From NCBI GenBank assembly GCA_019661865.1, contig JAIFWJ010000006.1:1-36432 (forward strand): a DNA stretch of 36,432 bases. The letters run 5' to 3'. Under the pieces are notes generated by a model, which was given only the letters and a program-made list of their open reading frames with translations, was not told where the DNA came from and ran no database searches. Position 1 is the stretch's first letter, and each line of letters begins with the position of its first letter. A program made the translations under genes and the position numbers. Below are positions 17,686-25,870 of the stretch, one piece after another. The stretch is from Candidatus Parcubacteria bacterium. Its GTDB lineage: Bacteria; Patescibacteriota; Minisyncoccia; Phycocordibacterales; Zambryskibacteraceae.

Positions 17686-18156
17686 TTACCAGGCGAAATG
17701 CGCAAATGCTTTATTCGCCTCTGCCATCTTGTGAGTATTCTCTCTCTTCTTAACTGCTTCGCCTTCATTATTTGATGCGGCGATGATCTCATCTGCAAGC
17801 TTCACATGCATGGGCTTACCCTTACCATTTCTAGCAGCATCGACGATCCACTTCATACTTAAGAATTGTCTCCTCTCTGGTCTAACCTCACGAGGGATCT
17901 GATAGTTAGCACCTCCCACTCGTCTAGCACGTACTTCCATAGTAGGGCCCGTGTTCTTGAGAGCAGTTTCAAATATTTCTAAGGGACTCGAGTTCTTGGT
18001 TTTTTCTTTTATATCTTCAAAGGCCCGGTAAACAACTCCGCGCGCAGTACTCTTCTTGCCGCTCTGCATTACATAGTTAATAAACTTAGACACCTTCTCT
18101 GAGTCGTAGGTATAATCTGGTTGAATCTTTGGCTTTGTTTTAAGTTTACGTCTCAT
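17686..18156 (-). CDS. rpsG: 30S ribosomal protein S7
   Basis: 156 aa; [44 protein letters not shown]. Confidence 0.97.
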   Translation of the reverse strand: MRRKLKTKPKIQPDYTYDSEKVSKFINYVMQSGKKSTARGVVYRAFEDIKEKTKNSSPLEIFETALKNTGPTMEVRARRVGGANYQIPREVRPERRQFLSMKWIVDAARNGKGKPMHVKLADEIIAASNNEGEAVKKRENTHKMAEANKAFAHFAW

Positions 18157-18159
18157 ATT

Positions 18160-18573
18160 TTATTTCCCTTTAGGCTTTTTGTTACCGTACTGTGAACGAC
18201 CCTTGCGTCTCTTTTCCACTCCTTGAGTGTCGAGGATTCCGCGCACGATAGTGTAACGAAGGCCGACATCCTTCACACGACCACCACGGAGCACAACCAC
18301 TGAGTGTTCCTGGAGATTGTGGCCCTCACCAGGAATGTATGCAGTCACTTCTTGGCCATTAGTAAGGCGGACACGGGCAATCTTTCTTATAGCGGAGTTA
18401 GGCTTCTTAGGAGTTTTAGTAGTCACCTTGATGCAGACTCCACGCTTAAACGGAGAGTTATAAAAGACGGGGCGGTTTTTAAGAACATTGAATCCACGAG
18501 TAAGTGCCACCGACTTGGACTTGCGGTGGAACTTCTTTCTATTCTTCTTAACCAGTTGGTTAATAGTGGACAT
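18160..18573 (-). CDS. rpsL: 30S ribosomal protein S12
   Basis: 137 aa; [58 protein letters not shown]. Confidence 0.98.
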   Translation of the reverse strand: MSTINQLVKKNRKKFHRKSKSVALTRGFNVLKNRPVFYNSPFKRGVCIKVTTKTPKKPNSAIRKIARVRLTNGQEVTAYIPGEGHNLQEHSVVVLRGGRVKDVGLRYTIVRGILDTQGVEKRRKGRSQYGNKKPKGK

Positions 18574-18589
18574 ATCTCTACAAAATAAG

Positions 18590-18600
18590 CCCCAATGGGG
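18590..18600 (-). terminator. Short hairpin between the M50 gene and rpsL
   Basis: Minus strand CCCCATTGGGG then CTTATTTT. Confidence 0.45.
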
Positions 18601-18624
18601 AGTCCTTACTCTACATTAAAGACC

Positions 18625-19239
18625 CTAACCACGCAACCCTGTGATAAGCCGGAAGACCAGAGCGACAAGCGGCGATATAAAAGAAGAGAAGAAGAGAACG
18701 AAGAGGATAACCAGGGTAAAGCCAGACCTCTCGAACATGCTCCTCATCCTCTCTGAGACGCTTGGGAAGAGTGCGTATATGATCTTCGATCCATCTAGTG
18801 GTGGAATGGGCATCAAGTTAAATATCCCAAGTAATACATTTAAATAGACGATGGATGAAGTAATGGTTATAAAGGCCTGACTATACCCTTCACCAACTCC
18901 AACTCGAATCAGTATGCCGAAGATGATAGCAATGGCGAAGTTTGCAAGAGGTCCTGCCAGAGCCACTAGAAGCTCAGAAAATTTACCCGGACGTAAGTTG
19001 TGGGGGTTATAAGGCACAGGCTTCGCCCACCCGAATATGAACCCCGCTGTAAAGTATGAGGCAAGAGGCACTATTATAGAGCCGAAGAGATCGATGTGCG
19101 GTATAGGGTTTAGGGTAAGCCTCCCCTGGTACCGAGCTGTGGGATCTCCCAACTTATCCGCCATAACACCATGGGCCACTTCGTGTACCACTACAGACAT
19201 AAGGAGTATCGCTACTTGAAACACAAAATCTAAAGCCAT
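18625..19239 (-). CDS. Site-2 protease family (M50) membrane metalloprotease
   Basis: 204 aa; VVHEVAHGVMADKLGD (HExxH), NLMPIPPLDGSKI. Confidence 0.9.
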   Translation of the reverse strand: MALDFVFQVAILLMSVVVHEVAHGVMADKLGDPTARYQGRLTLNPIPHIDLFGSIIVPLASYFTAGFIFGWAKPVPYNPHNLRPGKFSELLVALAGPLANFAIAIIFGILIRVGVGEGYSQAFITITSSIVYLNVLLGIFNLMPIPPLDGSKIIYALFPSVSERMRSMFERSGFTLVILFVLFFSSFISPLVALVFRLITGLRG

Positions 19240-19245
19240 TTAGCT

Positions 19246-19251
19246 ATTATA
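19246..19251 (-). promoter_or_regulatory. Leaderless -10 box of the M50 gene
   Basis: Minus strand TATAAT AGCTAA ATG (N6). Confidence 0.6.
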
Positions 19252-19255
19252 TGCC

Positions 19256-19277
19256 AGAAATATATAAGAAATATATA
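19256..19277. repeat. 11-bp tandem direct repeat AGAAATATATA x2
   Basis: agaaatatata agaaatatata, immediately upstream of the M50 -10 box. Confidence 0.8.
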
Positions 19278-19291
19278 AGAGAAATAAAAAA

Positions 19292-19310
19292 GCCGGACTA
19301 ATCATCCGGC
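19292..19310 (-). terminator. Terminator overlapping the stop of 19298-19504
   Basis: Minus strand GCCGGA TGATTAG TCCGGC TTTTTT. Confidence 0.8.
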
Positions 19311-19504
19311 CTTACTATTTTACCTGTGCCCATGGAGACCCTGTCTGCCTCCTCGACCCTGAGCATATAGGTCAGAAGAACAGCAATAGGACCCGAAGCA
19401 CATACAATACCCCAGGCTATGGATCCACTATATCCATAATGGCGTAGCGTCCAGCCAACTATGGGAGTGAACAGTAAGTAGAGCAGAAACTGAATTCTAT
19501 ACAT
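19298..19504 (-). CDS. Small two-helix membrane protein (orphan)
   Basis: ORF to 19570; likely ATG 19504 (MYRIQFLLYLLFTPIVGW...), AGGG SD-like 3 nt upstream. Confidence 0.6.
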   Translation of the reverse strand: MYRIQFLLYLLFTPIVGWTLRHYGYSGSIAWGIVCASGPIAVLLTYMLRVEEADRVSMGTGKIVRPDD

Positions 19505-19560
19505 TTTCCCTTGCCTCAGGTTTGTATTTCTGGCTATATATAAGCCTTTAAATGGAACAT

Positions 19561-19588
19561 TTGCAAGCATGAAGGTTTGTGTTAAAGT
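19561..19588 (+). promoter_or_regulatory. Promoter for rpmB, near-leaderless
   Basis: TTGCAA N16 TAAAGT, then 9 nt to ATG. Confidence 0.5.
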
Positions 19589-19597
19589 ATCTCGACT

Positions 19598-19840
19598 ATG
19601 GCTAAGGTGTGTCCAGTATTAAATAAGGGCTCTCGCATGGGTGGAGGCTACTCCAACCGTACTCGTGCTACCCAATTCAACCCAACTGGACGTGTCAGAA
19701 AGTATCCCAACCTCCAGAAGAAGCGCATTTACATACCAGAACTTAAGAAGACTATTACCCTCACTCTTTCGACTCGGGCCATAAAGACTATAAATAAGCG
19801 GGGTGCTCACTCAGTACTTAAGCGCGCTGGGGTGATATAA
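19598..19840 (+). CDS. rpmB: 50S ribosomal protein L28
   Basis: 80 aa; MAKVCPVLNKGSRMGGGYSN, RKYPNLQKKRIYIPELKK, TLSTRAIKTINKRGA. Confidence 0.92.
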   Translation: MAKVCPVLNKGSRMGGGYSNRTRATQFNPTGRVRKYPNLQKKRIYIPELKKTITLTLSTRAIKTINKRGAHSVLKRAGVI

Positions 19841-19860
19841 ATACCGCTCAAATCTGACAC

Positions 19861-19889
19861 TTGACAAACGCTGTTTTTTAGTATAGTAT
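19861..19889 (+). promoter_or_regulatory. Near-consensus sigma70 promoter for the 44-aa microprotein
   Basis: TTGACA N17 TAGTAT. Confidence 0.8.
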
Positions 19890-19917
19890 GTAAAAAGACC
19901 CCATCGTGAGGAGCACA

Positions 19918-20052
19918 ATGCACTTACCGCTTTGGCTCGCGATCACGCTCGGCTTATTGGCTCTCACTACGGTAGGAGGTTTCTACAACTACTTCTGCCA
20001 GCAATCCATTGAGAGGATTGAGAAAGCCATAAAGGCGCCTAGTAACCCCTAG
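19918..20052 (+). CDS. 44-aa single-pass membrane microprotein (not in supplied ORF track)
   Basis: MHLPLWLAITLGLLALTTVGGFYNYFCQQSIERIEKAIKAPSNP*; SD GAGGAG 4 nt before ATG; dedicated promoter and terminator. Confidence 0.75.
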   Translation: MHLPLWLAITLGLLALTTVGGFYNYFCQQSIERIEKAIKAPSNP

Positions 20053-20060
20053 GCGCCTTT
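20031..20060 (+). terminator. Terminator overlapping the 3' end of the microprotein ORF
   Basis: Perfect 12-bp stem AAAGGCGCCTAG / CTAGGCGCCTTT, loop TAACCC, then CTTATTT. Confidence 0.88.
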
Positions 20061-20061
20061 C

Positions 20062-20928
20062 TTATTTCAGTACTAAAGTTTTCCCATCTGTTTCGAACAG
20101 AATGGTGCCGAGATCTATAGTTGAAACAATCTTTGCACCAACTTTATTTAATGTATCCAATGTCTCTTGATGAGGATGCCCGTATGAGTTATCTTTCCCC
20201 GCTGAGATAACTGCATACAGAGGTGAGACAGCTTCTGCATAAGTGAGCGATGTAGATGTGCGAGAGCCGTGATGCCCAGCTTTTAATACATCTGAATTTA
20301 AAATATTTGAATTTAATCCGAGTAAAATGTATTCCGATTTCTTCGTTGAATCTCCAGTGAGTAAGAAAGATTTATCTCCGTACACAAGCTTGGCCACTAT
20401 AGATGCATCGTTCGTCTCCCAATTAGATACATCAGTGTTTGGGAAAAGTATTTGTAGCTTCGCACCATCTCCGAAGTTTACCACCATTCCTCTCCTGGCA
20501 AGTATGTCCGGAATATTTTTCTCCTTCACTCGTGCATGGAGAGCATTATCAACCTTATTCGGTGACTCAACTCCAGGTTCTAAGAACGCACCGACATTAA
20601 AGTTATCTACGACCGCCGGAAGTCCCCCAATGTGATCCGCATCAGGATGACTTTCAATCATTACATCAATGCGTCTATCACCAAGTGGGAGAACTTTACC
20701 GAGCTCTGTTAAAACTTTTTTATCTCTCCCACCATCGAGTAAGACCCTGCCGTGTGTGGGTGAATCTATAAATATCGAGTCACCTTGTCCGATGTCAAAG
20801 AAATAAACATGCAAGAGATCCGATGGCCGCTTCTGCCACACAAGAAACCAGACGAGTAAATTTCCTAATATAAGCCCTGCGACCAATACTTCCTTCCAGT
20901 AATTCGAGACCGTCTTCCACGTCTGCAT
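20062..20928 (-). CDS. Stand-alone ComEC-type metallo-beta-lactamase-fold hydrolase
   Basis: VYFFDIGQGDSIFIDSPTHGRVLLDGG, SHPDADHIGG, LLTGDS, LKAGHHGSRTSTS. Start assigned to internal ATG 20928; ORF extends to 21024. Confidence 0.88.
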   Translation of the reverse strand: MQTWKTVSNYWKEVLVAGLILGNLLVWFLVWQKRPSDLLHVYFFDIGQGDSIFIDSPTHGRVLLDGGRDKKVLTELGKVLPLGDRRIDVMIESHPDADHIGGLPAVVDNFNVGAFLEPGVESPNKVDNALHARVKEKNIPDILARRGMVVNFGDGAKLQILFPNTDVSNWETNDASIVAKLVYGDKSFLLTGDSTKKSEYILLGLNSNILNSDVLKAGHHGSRTSTSLTYAEAVSPLYAVISAGKDNSYGHPHQETLDTLNKVGAKIVSTIDLGTILFETDGKTLVLK

Positions 20929-20934
20929 ATATAG

Positions 20935-20940
20935 TATAAT
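20935..20940 (+). promoter_or_regulatory. -10 box of the SOD gene overlapping the divergent -10 of the MBL gene
   Basis: TATAAT with 9 nt to ATG 20950; opposite strand TATACT with 4 nt to ATG 20928. Confidence 0.5.
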
Positions 20941-20949
20941 TACACTATT

Positions 20950-21561
20950 ATGAAAACATTTACAGAACAAAAATTCGATATACCGGAGCTTAAAGGAATC
21001 TCTAAGAAAAGTGTTGAGGAACACTTAGGCCTCTATGCAGGATATGTAAAGAACTTTGGTGCCTTGAATGCCGAGATGAGTGCCCTTATGCCAGAGAGTG
21101 AGAAGCATATGCATGCCATATCGGAGCTTCTACGTAGACTCTCATTCGAGTTCGGCGGTATGAGACTTCATGAATACTACTTCGCCGAGCTTCAAGGTGG
21201 AGCTAAACCCTTAGATCCTAATAGCTCACTTGCCCAAGCTATAAATGAAACATACCCTTCAGAGAACCCAGAAGAAAGAATTAAGAAACTCTTGAAAAAT
21301 ATTGGATCAATGCGTGGTCCTGGCTGGGCCATCCTTTACTGGGATCCTAAATCAAGACAGATCCTGGCAGGCTTCTCTGGAGAACAGCATCAAGGTCACT
21401 TCGTCACTCTACCCATAATCCTTGCCTTAGATGTATGGGAACATGCATATATCCTAGACTACGGTGCCTCTGGTAAGGGTAAGTACATTGATGCTTTCTT
21501 CGAGAACCTCAACTGGGGAGTCTGCGAGGAGAATTTCAAAAATGCCCATAGTGCTCAGTAA
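20950..21561 (+). CDS. Fe/Mn-type superoxide dismutase family protein
   Basis: 203 aa; DVWEHAYILDYGASGKGKYIDAFFENLNW, GPGWAILYWD, RLHEYYF. Confidence 0.87.
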   Translation: MKTFTEQKFDIPELKGISKKSVEEHLGLYAGYVKNFGALNAEMSALMPESEKHMHAISELLRRLSFEFGGMRLHEYYFAELQGGAKPLDPNSSLAQAINETYPSENPEERIKKLLKNIGSMRGPGWAILYWDPKSRQILAGFSGEQHQGHFVTLPIILALDVWEHAYILDYGASGKGKYIDAFFENLNWGVCEENFKNAHSAQ

Positions 21562-21584
21562 GTAGTCCCTGAAAGTACAATAAT

Positions 21585-21613
21585 TTGATTTTATGTCAAA
21601 AAGTAGCTATGCT
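21585..21613 (+). promoter_or_regulatory. Promoter for the ABC transporter gene
   Basis: TTGATT N17 TATGCT. Confidence 0.5.
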
Positions 21614-21640
21614 TGAGCTTACTTTTCGATTATTTTTTCT

Positions 21641-23455
21641 ATGGGAAAATTCTCAACTCTCCTCAAAAACACCTCCAGAGCTCTGGGGTTAAGTTTTAAA
21701 TATTTACCCAAGCTTACCTGGGGAATTCTAGCTGTAACCATCATCGGTGGTCTGGCTCCCCTTCTACAGTCTAAGATCCTTGGAAATATAGTAAACCAGA
21801 TTGTCAAAAGCGCCTCTCATGCAGGCACAACCTCTTCAATCATCTTTCTTGCTCTTACATATGCGGCAATCTGGGCAGGTATACGCATAGTGGGAGTCAC
21901 TGAACTTTACCTCGGCAAGGTCTGGAGAGATGAAGCCGGTCATGCCTTGGACTTACTCATCTTTAAGAAGCGTACAGAGATAGACTTGGGTCACTACGAG
22001 AATCCTGAATTCCAGAACTTACTAATCAGAGCATTTAGCCAGGGCAGCAGCGGACCAATACTTGAAATAATACAAAACCAATTTGTTATCATTTCAAATC
22101 TTGCGCTGGCTATCATATCTTCCTTTGTGGCCGCTTCCATTGGCTGGAATATATATGCCATCATCTTGCTTGCTTCCATGCCGAGCTTCATTGTCCAGAG
22201 GAAATACGGCTACAAAGTCTGGGGTATATGGGCAGAACACAGCGATAGACAAAAGATTTATGCACACATGCGCTACCATGTGACCTCTCGCACAGGAGTA
22301 ACTCAGATTAAATTACTTCAAAACGGGAAGAAAATATTAGACACAATAAACAATGCACTAAGATCTTTCATCGAGGACAACAAGAAGTTGGATACAGAAA
22401 GATTTATATTTCAAAGTCTTGCCGCAATCATCTCTGCTACAGGATTCGGATTCTCTTTGTGGCTTATCATAAGACAAGTTCTGTTAGGAAGTATCAGCAT
22501 CGGCACTCTAGTCTTCGTTATCAGTGCACTCGGCGCTCTGGTTGGATCGATTAACACACTCCTGGCACGCCTGGCAATCCAAATTGAGAAAAATTTATAT
22601 CTAAGTGACATCTTCCAAGTCTTAGACACAAAGCCTTACATAAAAAGGCCCGAGCATCCTGTGCACCTCCACCTCACAACTCCACCTGAGATTGAATTCA
22701 AGAATGTGAGCTTCAAGTATGCCGGCCGTGAGGATTGGATACTCAGAGATGTGAACCTCCACATTAGTCCCAGAGAGAAAGTTGCACTTGTGGGCATGAA
22801 TGGCGCCGGTAAATCCACTCTCATTAAACTATTATCGCGCATATACGATCCTACAGAAGGCGAAATATTTATAAACGGAGTCAATTTAAAAGAGATTGAC
22901 TTAGATGAATGGAGTTCATATTTATCCGTACTTCTTCAGGACTATCTGACTTACGACTTTAAGGCTAAAGAGGCTATCGCCATGGGACGTGTTACCGAGG
23001 AGCTAGATGAGTCTCATGTACAGACATCAGCTAGTTTCTCCGGAGCAGATGAGTTTATCGAAAACTGGGAACATAAGTACGACCAACAACTCGGAAAGGA
23101 ATATACAGGAGGAATAGAACCCTCCAAGGGACAGCAACAGAGACTGGCCCTAGCTCGCACCATATACCGCAATGCTCTTATCATGGTCTTAGACGAACCT
23201 ACAGCAGCTATTGATGCTCTCTCGGAAATGAAAATATTTGAGCAAATGGAAAATGCCGTAGGAAATAACACTCTCATCGTAATCACTCATAGGTTTAACA
23301 CAACTCAAAATGTAGACAAGATTATCGTTCTCGACCACGGCACAGTGAAAGAGACGGGAACCCACCCAGAACTCTTGAAGCATAATGGCTTATATAAAGA
23401 GATGTTTGAGAGTCAGGCTAAGGCGTTTAGAGAAAAGAAAGAGGACCAGGAATAA
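21641..23455 (+). CDS. ABC transporter, fused permease/ATPase (exporter type)
   Basis: 604 aa; TM domain then GMNGAGKSTLIKLL, PSKGQQQRLALAR, LIMVLDEPTAAIDA, VITHRFNT. Confidence 0.93.
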   Translation: MGKFSTLLKNTSRALGLSFKYLPKLTWGILAVTIIGGLAPLLQSKILGNIVNQIVKSASHAGTTSSIIFLALTYAAIWAGIRIVGVTELYLGKVWRDEAGHALDLLIFKKRTEIDLGHYENPEFQNLLIRAFSQGSSGPILEIIQNQFVIISNLALAIISSFVAASIGWNIYAIILLASMPSFIVQRKYGYKVWGIWAEHSDRQKIYAHMRYHVTSRTGVTQIKLLQNGKKILDTINNALRSFIEDNKKLDTERFIFQSLAAIISATGFGFSLWLIIRQVLLGSISIGTLVFVISALGALVGSINTLLARLAIQIEKNLYLSDIFQVLDTKPYIKRPEHPVHLHLTTPPEIEFKNVSFKYAGREDWILRDVNLHISPREKVALVGMNGAGKSTLIKLLSRIYDPTEGEIFINGVNLKEIDLDEWSSYLSVLLQDYLTYDFKAKEAIAMGRVTEELDESHVQTSASFSGADEFIENWEHKYDQQLGKEYTGGIEPSKGQQQRLALARTIYRNALIMVLDEPTAAIDALSEMKIFEQMENAVGNNTLIVITHRFNTTQNVDKIIVLDHGTVKETGTHPELLKHNGLYKEMFESQAKAFREKKEDQE

Positions 23456-24901
23456 GTACAGAAGGAGGGTGAGCCACAAGGGAAAGTGGCTTATTTGAAT
23501 ACTTGCGAAGGAGAGATTGCCAAGGAAATGAGCCACGCCGAGGATCCAAGAGAGTAGGACATGGGAGATAAATGCGAGAGGCCAAGCCACAATAGGAGAG
23601 ACAAAGGCGAGCATCGTGGCAATGAAGCCTACGAGCATGGTCCACGGCACGACTAAGAGTATAAGGAGATTGGAGAGTATAAATACCGTTGAGAAGTTCC
23701 CAATGTTATATAGAAGATACGGAAGGACCACTATCTGAGTAGCGAGAGTTACAGATATTAGGGCGATTGGTCCAGAAACTATTGCCTGCTCTCGGTCAAG
23801 CGTCGGGGAAGTCGCGATCAATAGTTTCCGGATCCAATCTTCGAAAAGGGGTACTACGTATATAAGTGAGATCATGGCGAGGAATGTAAGCTCGAAGGAA
23901 GAGTCGAAGACAAGAATCTTCGGATTCTCTACTAGCATGAAGACTCCAGTAAGAAGAAGTGCACGTGAGGGAGAATAATTTCTCTTAAGCACTCTGGCAA
24001 GAAGGACAATGAGTGCCATCACTCCTGCACGCACTACTGTGGCAGTAGCACCAGTTAGGACCACGAAGAGGATTATCCCGAGTGCGGCCAAGAGAGTTCT
24101 CTTCTTAAGTGAGAGAAACCCAAGGAGAGCGAGAAAGAATTCTCCAATGATAGTAATGTTGTAACCCGAGAGGACCACAATGTGCACTACCCCAGCCCTT
24201 CTGAACTCATCCAAGATTCCACCAGGCAGAGCCTCCTTCCCTGCCACTATAAGCCCCGCAAGTAATGACGACTGTGGTTCTGGGAGAATTTCTTTTATCT
24301 TACTTACAAATTTATTTTTAACTTTAAACAAAAAGATTTTTATAAAGTTACCACTGCTGTGTGAAATGACAGATACACTGGCGAAGTTTGTCGTCCAATA
24401 GATATCATCTTTGGATAAATAAGCTCCATAATCAAAGTCTCTACCACTCTCGTCAGTAATAACTCCAGGTTTTTTCAACTTCCCCTCTATACTTACCTCA
24501 TCTCCGTATTGAACCTCACTGTACATGTCTGTACTTACGAGAATTTTCTCCTGGTTTTCTGATTTAAGTATAAATCTGGTGGAATTATCTAGTCTTTCCG
24601 GCTCGCTTAACACTACTCCATGCAAGCTTGGTACAACTTCTTCATGAAAATCTTTAACTGCGTATCGGAAGGAGCCAAGACTTATGAAAATAATTGTTAA
24701 TGTGATTAAAAATATTTCTCTCTTCACCTCTCCACTCCAGATTTTCTCCGATAAATAAACCCCGCATGCAATTATAAAAAGCAGAATACATATAACCGGA
24801 GAAACTTTTATAAAAGATGAAACAAGAACTCCCAATATGAATGCCCAGAGGCAAACTAAAATTAAATTATTACGCTTCGAGATTGATTCCGTATTTTTCA
24901 C
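23390..24901 (-). CDS. comEC: ComEC/Rec2 competence-domain protein lacking the MBL domain
   Basis: 503 aa polytopic; LLAGLIVAGKEALPGGILDEFRRAGVVHIVVLSGYNITIIGEFF, ATATVVRAGVMALIVLLARVLKR. Confidence 0.88.
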   Translation of the reverse strand: MKNTESISKRNNLILVCLWAFILGVLVSSFIKVSPVICILLFIIACGVYLSEKIWSGEVKREIFLITLTIIFISLGSFRYAVKDFHEEVVPSLHGVVLSEPERLDNSTRFILKSENQEKILVSTDMYSEVQYGDEVSIEGKLKKPGVITDESGRDFDYGAYLSKDDIYWTTNFASVSVISHSSGNFIKIFLFKVKNKFVSKIKEILPEPQSSLLAGLIVAGKEALPGGILDEFRRAGVVHIVVLSGYNITIIGEFFLALLGFLSLKKRTLLAALGIILFVVLTGATATVVRAGVMALIVLLARVLKRNYSPSRALLLTGVFMLVENPKILVFDSSFELTFLAMISLIYVVPLFEDWIRKLLIATSPTLDREQAIVSGPIALISVTLATQIVVLPYLLYNIGNFSTVFILSNLLILLVVPWTMLVGFIATMLAFVSPIVAWPLAFISHVLLSWILGVAHFLGNLSFASIQISHFPLWLTLLLYLFLVLFLFSKRLSLTLKHLFI

Positions 24902-25349
24902 GACTGCCTTTATAGAGTTCTACTATTTCTCTGTCTGCAAACGAAGTGGCAATGACATCACAGCGTTCATTGCCCTCCACTCCTTCGTGTCCGCGCACCA
25001 GCCTCCACTCTACATTCTTATCTTCAGAAGCTTTAATGAGTGCCCACCAGAGCTCTTGGTTCTCCACCGGTTTCTTGGCGGCCGTTTTCCAGTCCTTCTT
25101 CTGCCAAGTATGGACCCATTCTGTAATTCCTTTGAGTACATACTCCGAGTCCGTATATAAAGTCACCGATTCTATATTACTCAGAGACTTAAGTGCTTCA
25201 ATAGCCGCCGTAAGCTCCATTTTATTATTCGTTGTGTGCTCAGCCGCTCCGCCGATCTCCATTACTTCTTTGTTATCTGCAATTATGGCTCCCCAACCAC
25301 CCGGGCCAGGATTCCCTCTTGAGGATCCGTCGGTAAAAATCGTAAACAT
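24870..25349 (-). CDS. rnhA: Ribonuclease HI
   Basis: 159 aa; IFTDGSSRGNPGPGGWGAII, NNKMELTAAIEAL, YTDSEYVLKGITEW, VRGHEGVEGNERCD. Confidence 0.95.
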   Translation of the reverse strand: MFTIFTDGSSRGNPGPGGWGAIIADNKEVMEIGGAAEHTTNNKMELTAAIEALKSLSNIESVTLYTDSEYVLKGITEWVHTWQKKDWKTAAKKPVENQELWWALIKASEDKNVEWRLVRGHEGVEGNERCDVIATSFADREIVELYKGSREKYGINLEA

Positions 25350-25355
25350 GAGCCA

Positions 25356-25361
25356 AGTATA
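25356..25361 (-). promoter_or_regulatory. Leaderless -10 box of rnhA
   Basis: Minus strand TATACT TGGCTC ATG (N6). Confidence 0.55.
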
Positions 25362-25420
25362 ACAGATGGAAATGTCCTGGATTTTTGATATGGTGAGGGC
25401 AGAACCAGACTGGAGGGAGC

Positions 25421-25870
25421 ATGAAATGCGACAGCTGTCATGAGGACATAGGGGAATTGATCGTCCTTATCCCACTTAAACAGGGTGGCAGGTTGGAAAG
25501 TCTCGTCTGCCTCGAGTGCGCCAGAAAATCTGGGTACTACTGCTTAAAACATGAGCATCCTCATCAAGGATACAGCGATGATACTTCAGCCTGTCTCTTG
25601 TGCGTCGATGAAATGGTCAGGGCAAATCTCCACAGAGTGAGAATTCTGGCAGCGGTCGTTGAAGAGTCTGCTCCTCTCGATATGATGGTGTTGTCTGAGG
25701 AGAAAGGGCTCGACTTCTTAAGCGAGTATGACCGAGATGTCCAAATCCTCAGGGTTCTTTGCGAAGCATCGCTCGGAAAGAAGATCACTCTCGACGACCT
25801 AGTCAGGAAAATTTCTGCCGACCGATCTCTCAAGATATTGCGAATTACACCAGAGCCCGAAGAATACTGA
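25421..25870 (+). CDS. Zinc-ribbon-like orphan protein
   Basis: 149 aa; MKCDSCHED ... CLECARKSGYYCLKHEHPH ... CLLC; SD GGAGGG directly upstream. Confidence 0.72.
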   Translation: MKCDSCHEDIGELIVLIPLKQGGRLESLVCLECARKSGYYCLKHEHPHQGYSDDTSACLLCVDEMVRANLHRVRILAAVVEESAPLDMMVLSEEKGLDFLSEYDRDVQILRVLCEASLGKKITLDDLVRKISADRSLKILRITPEPEEY

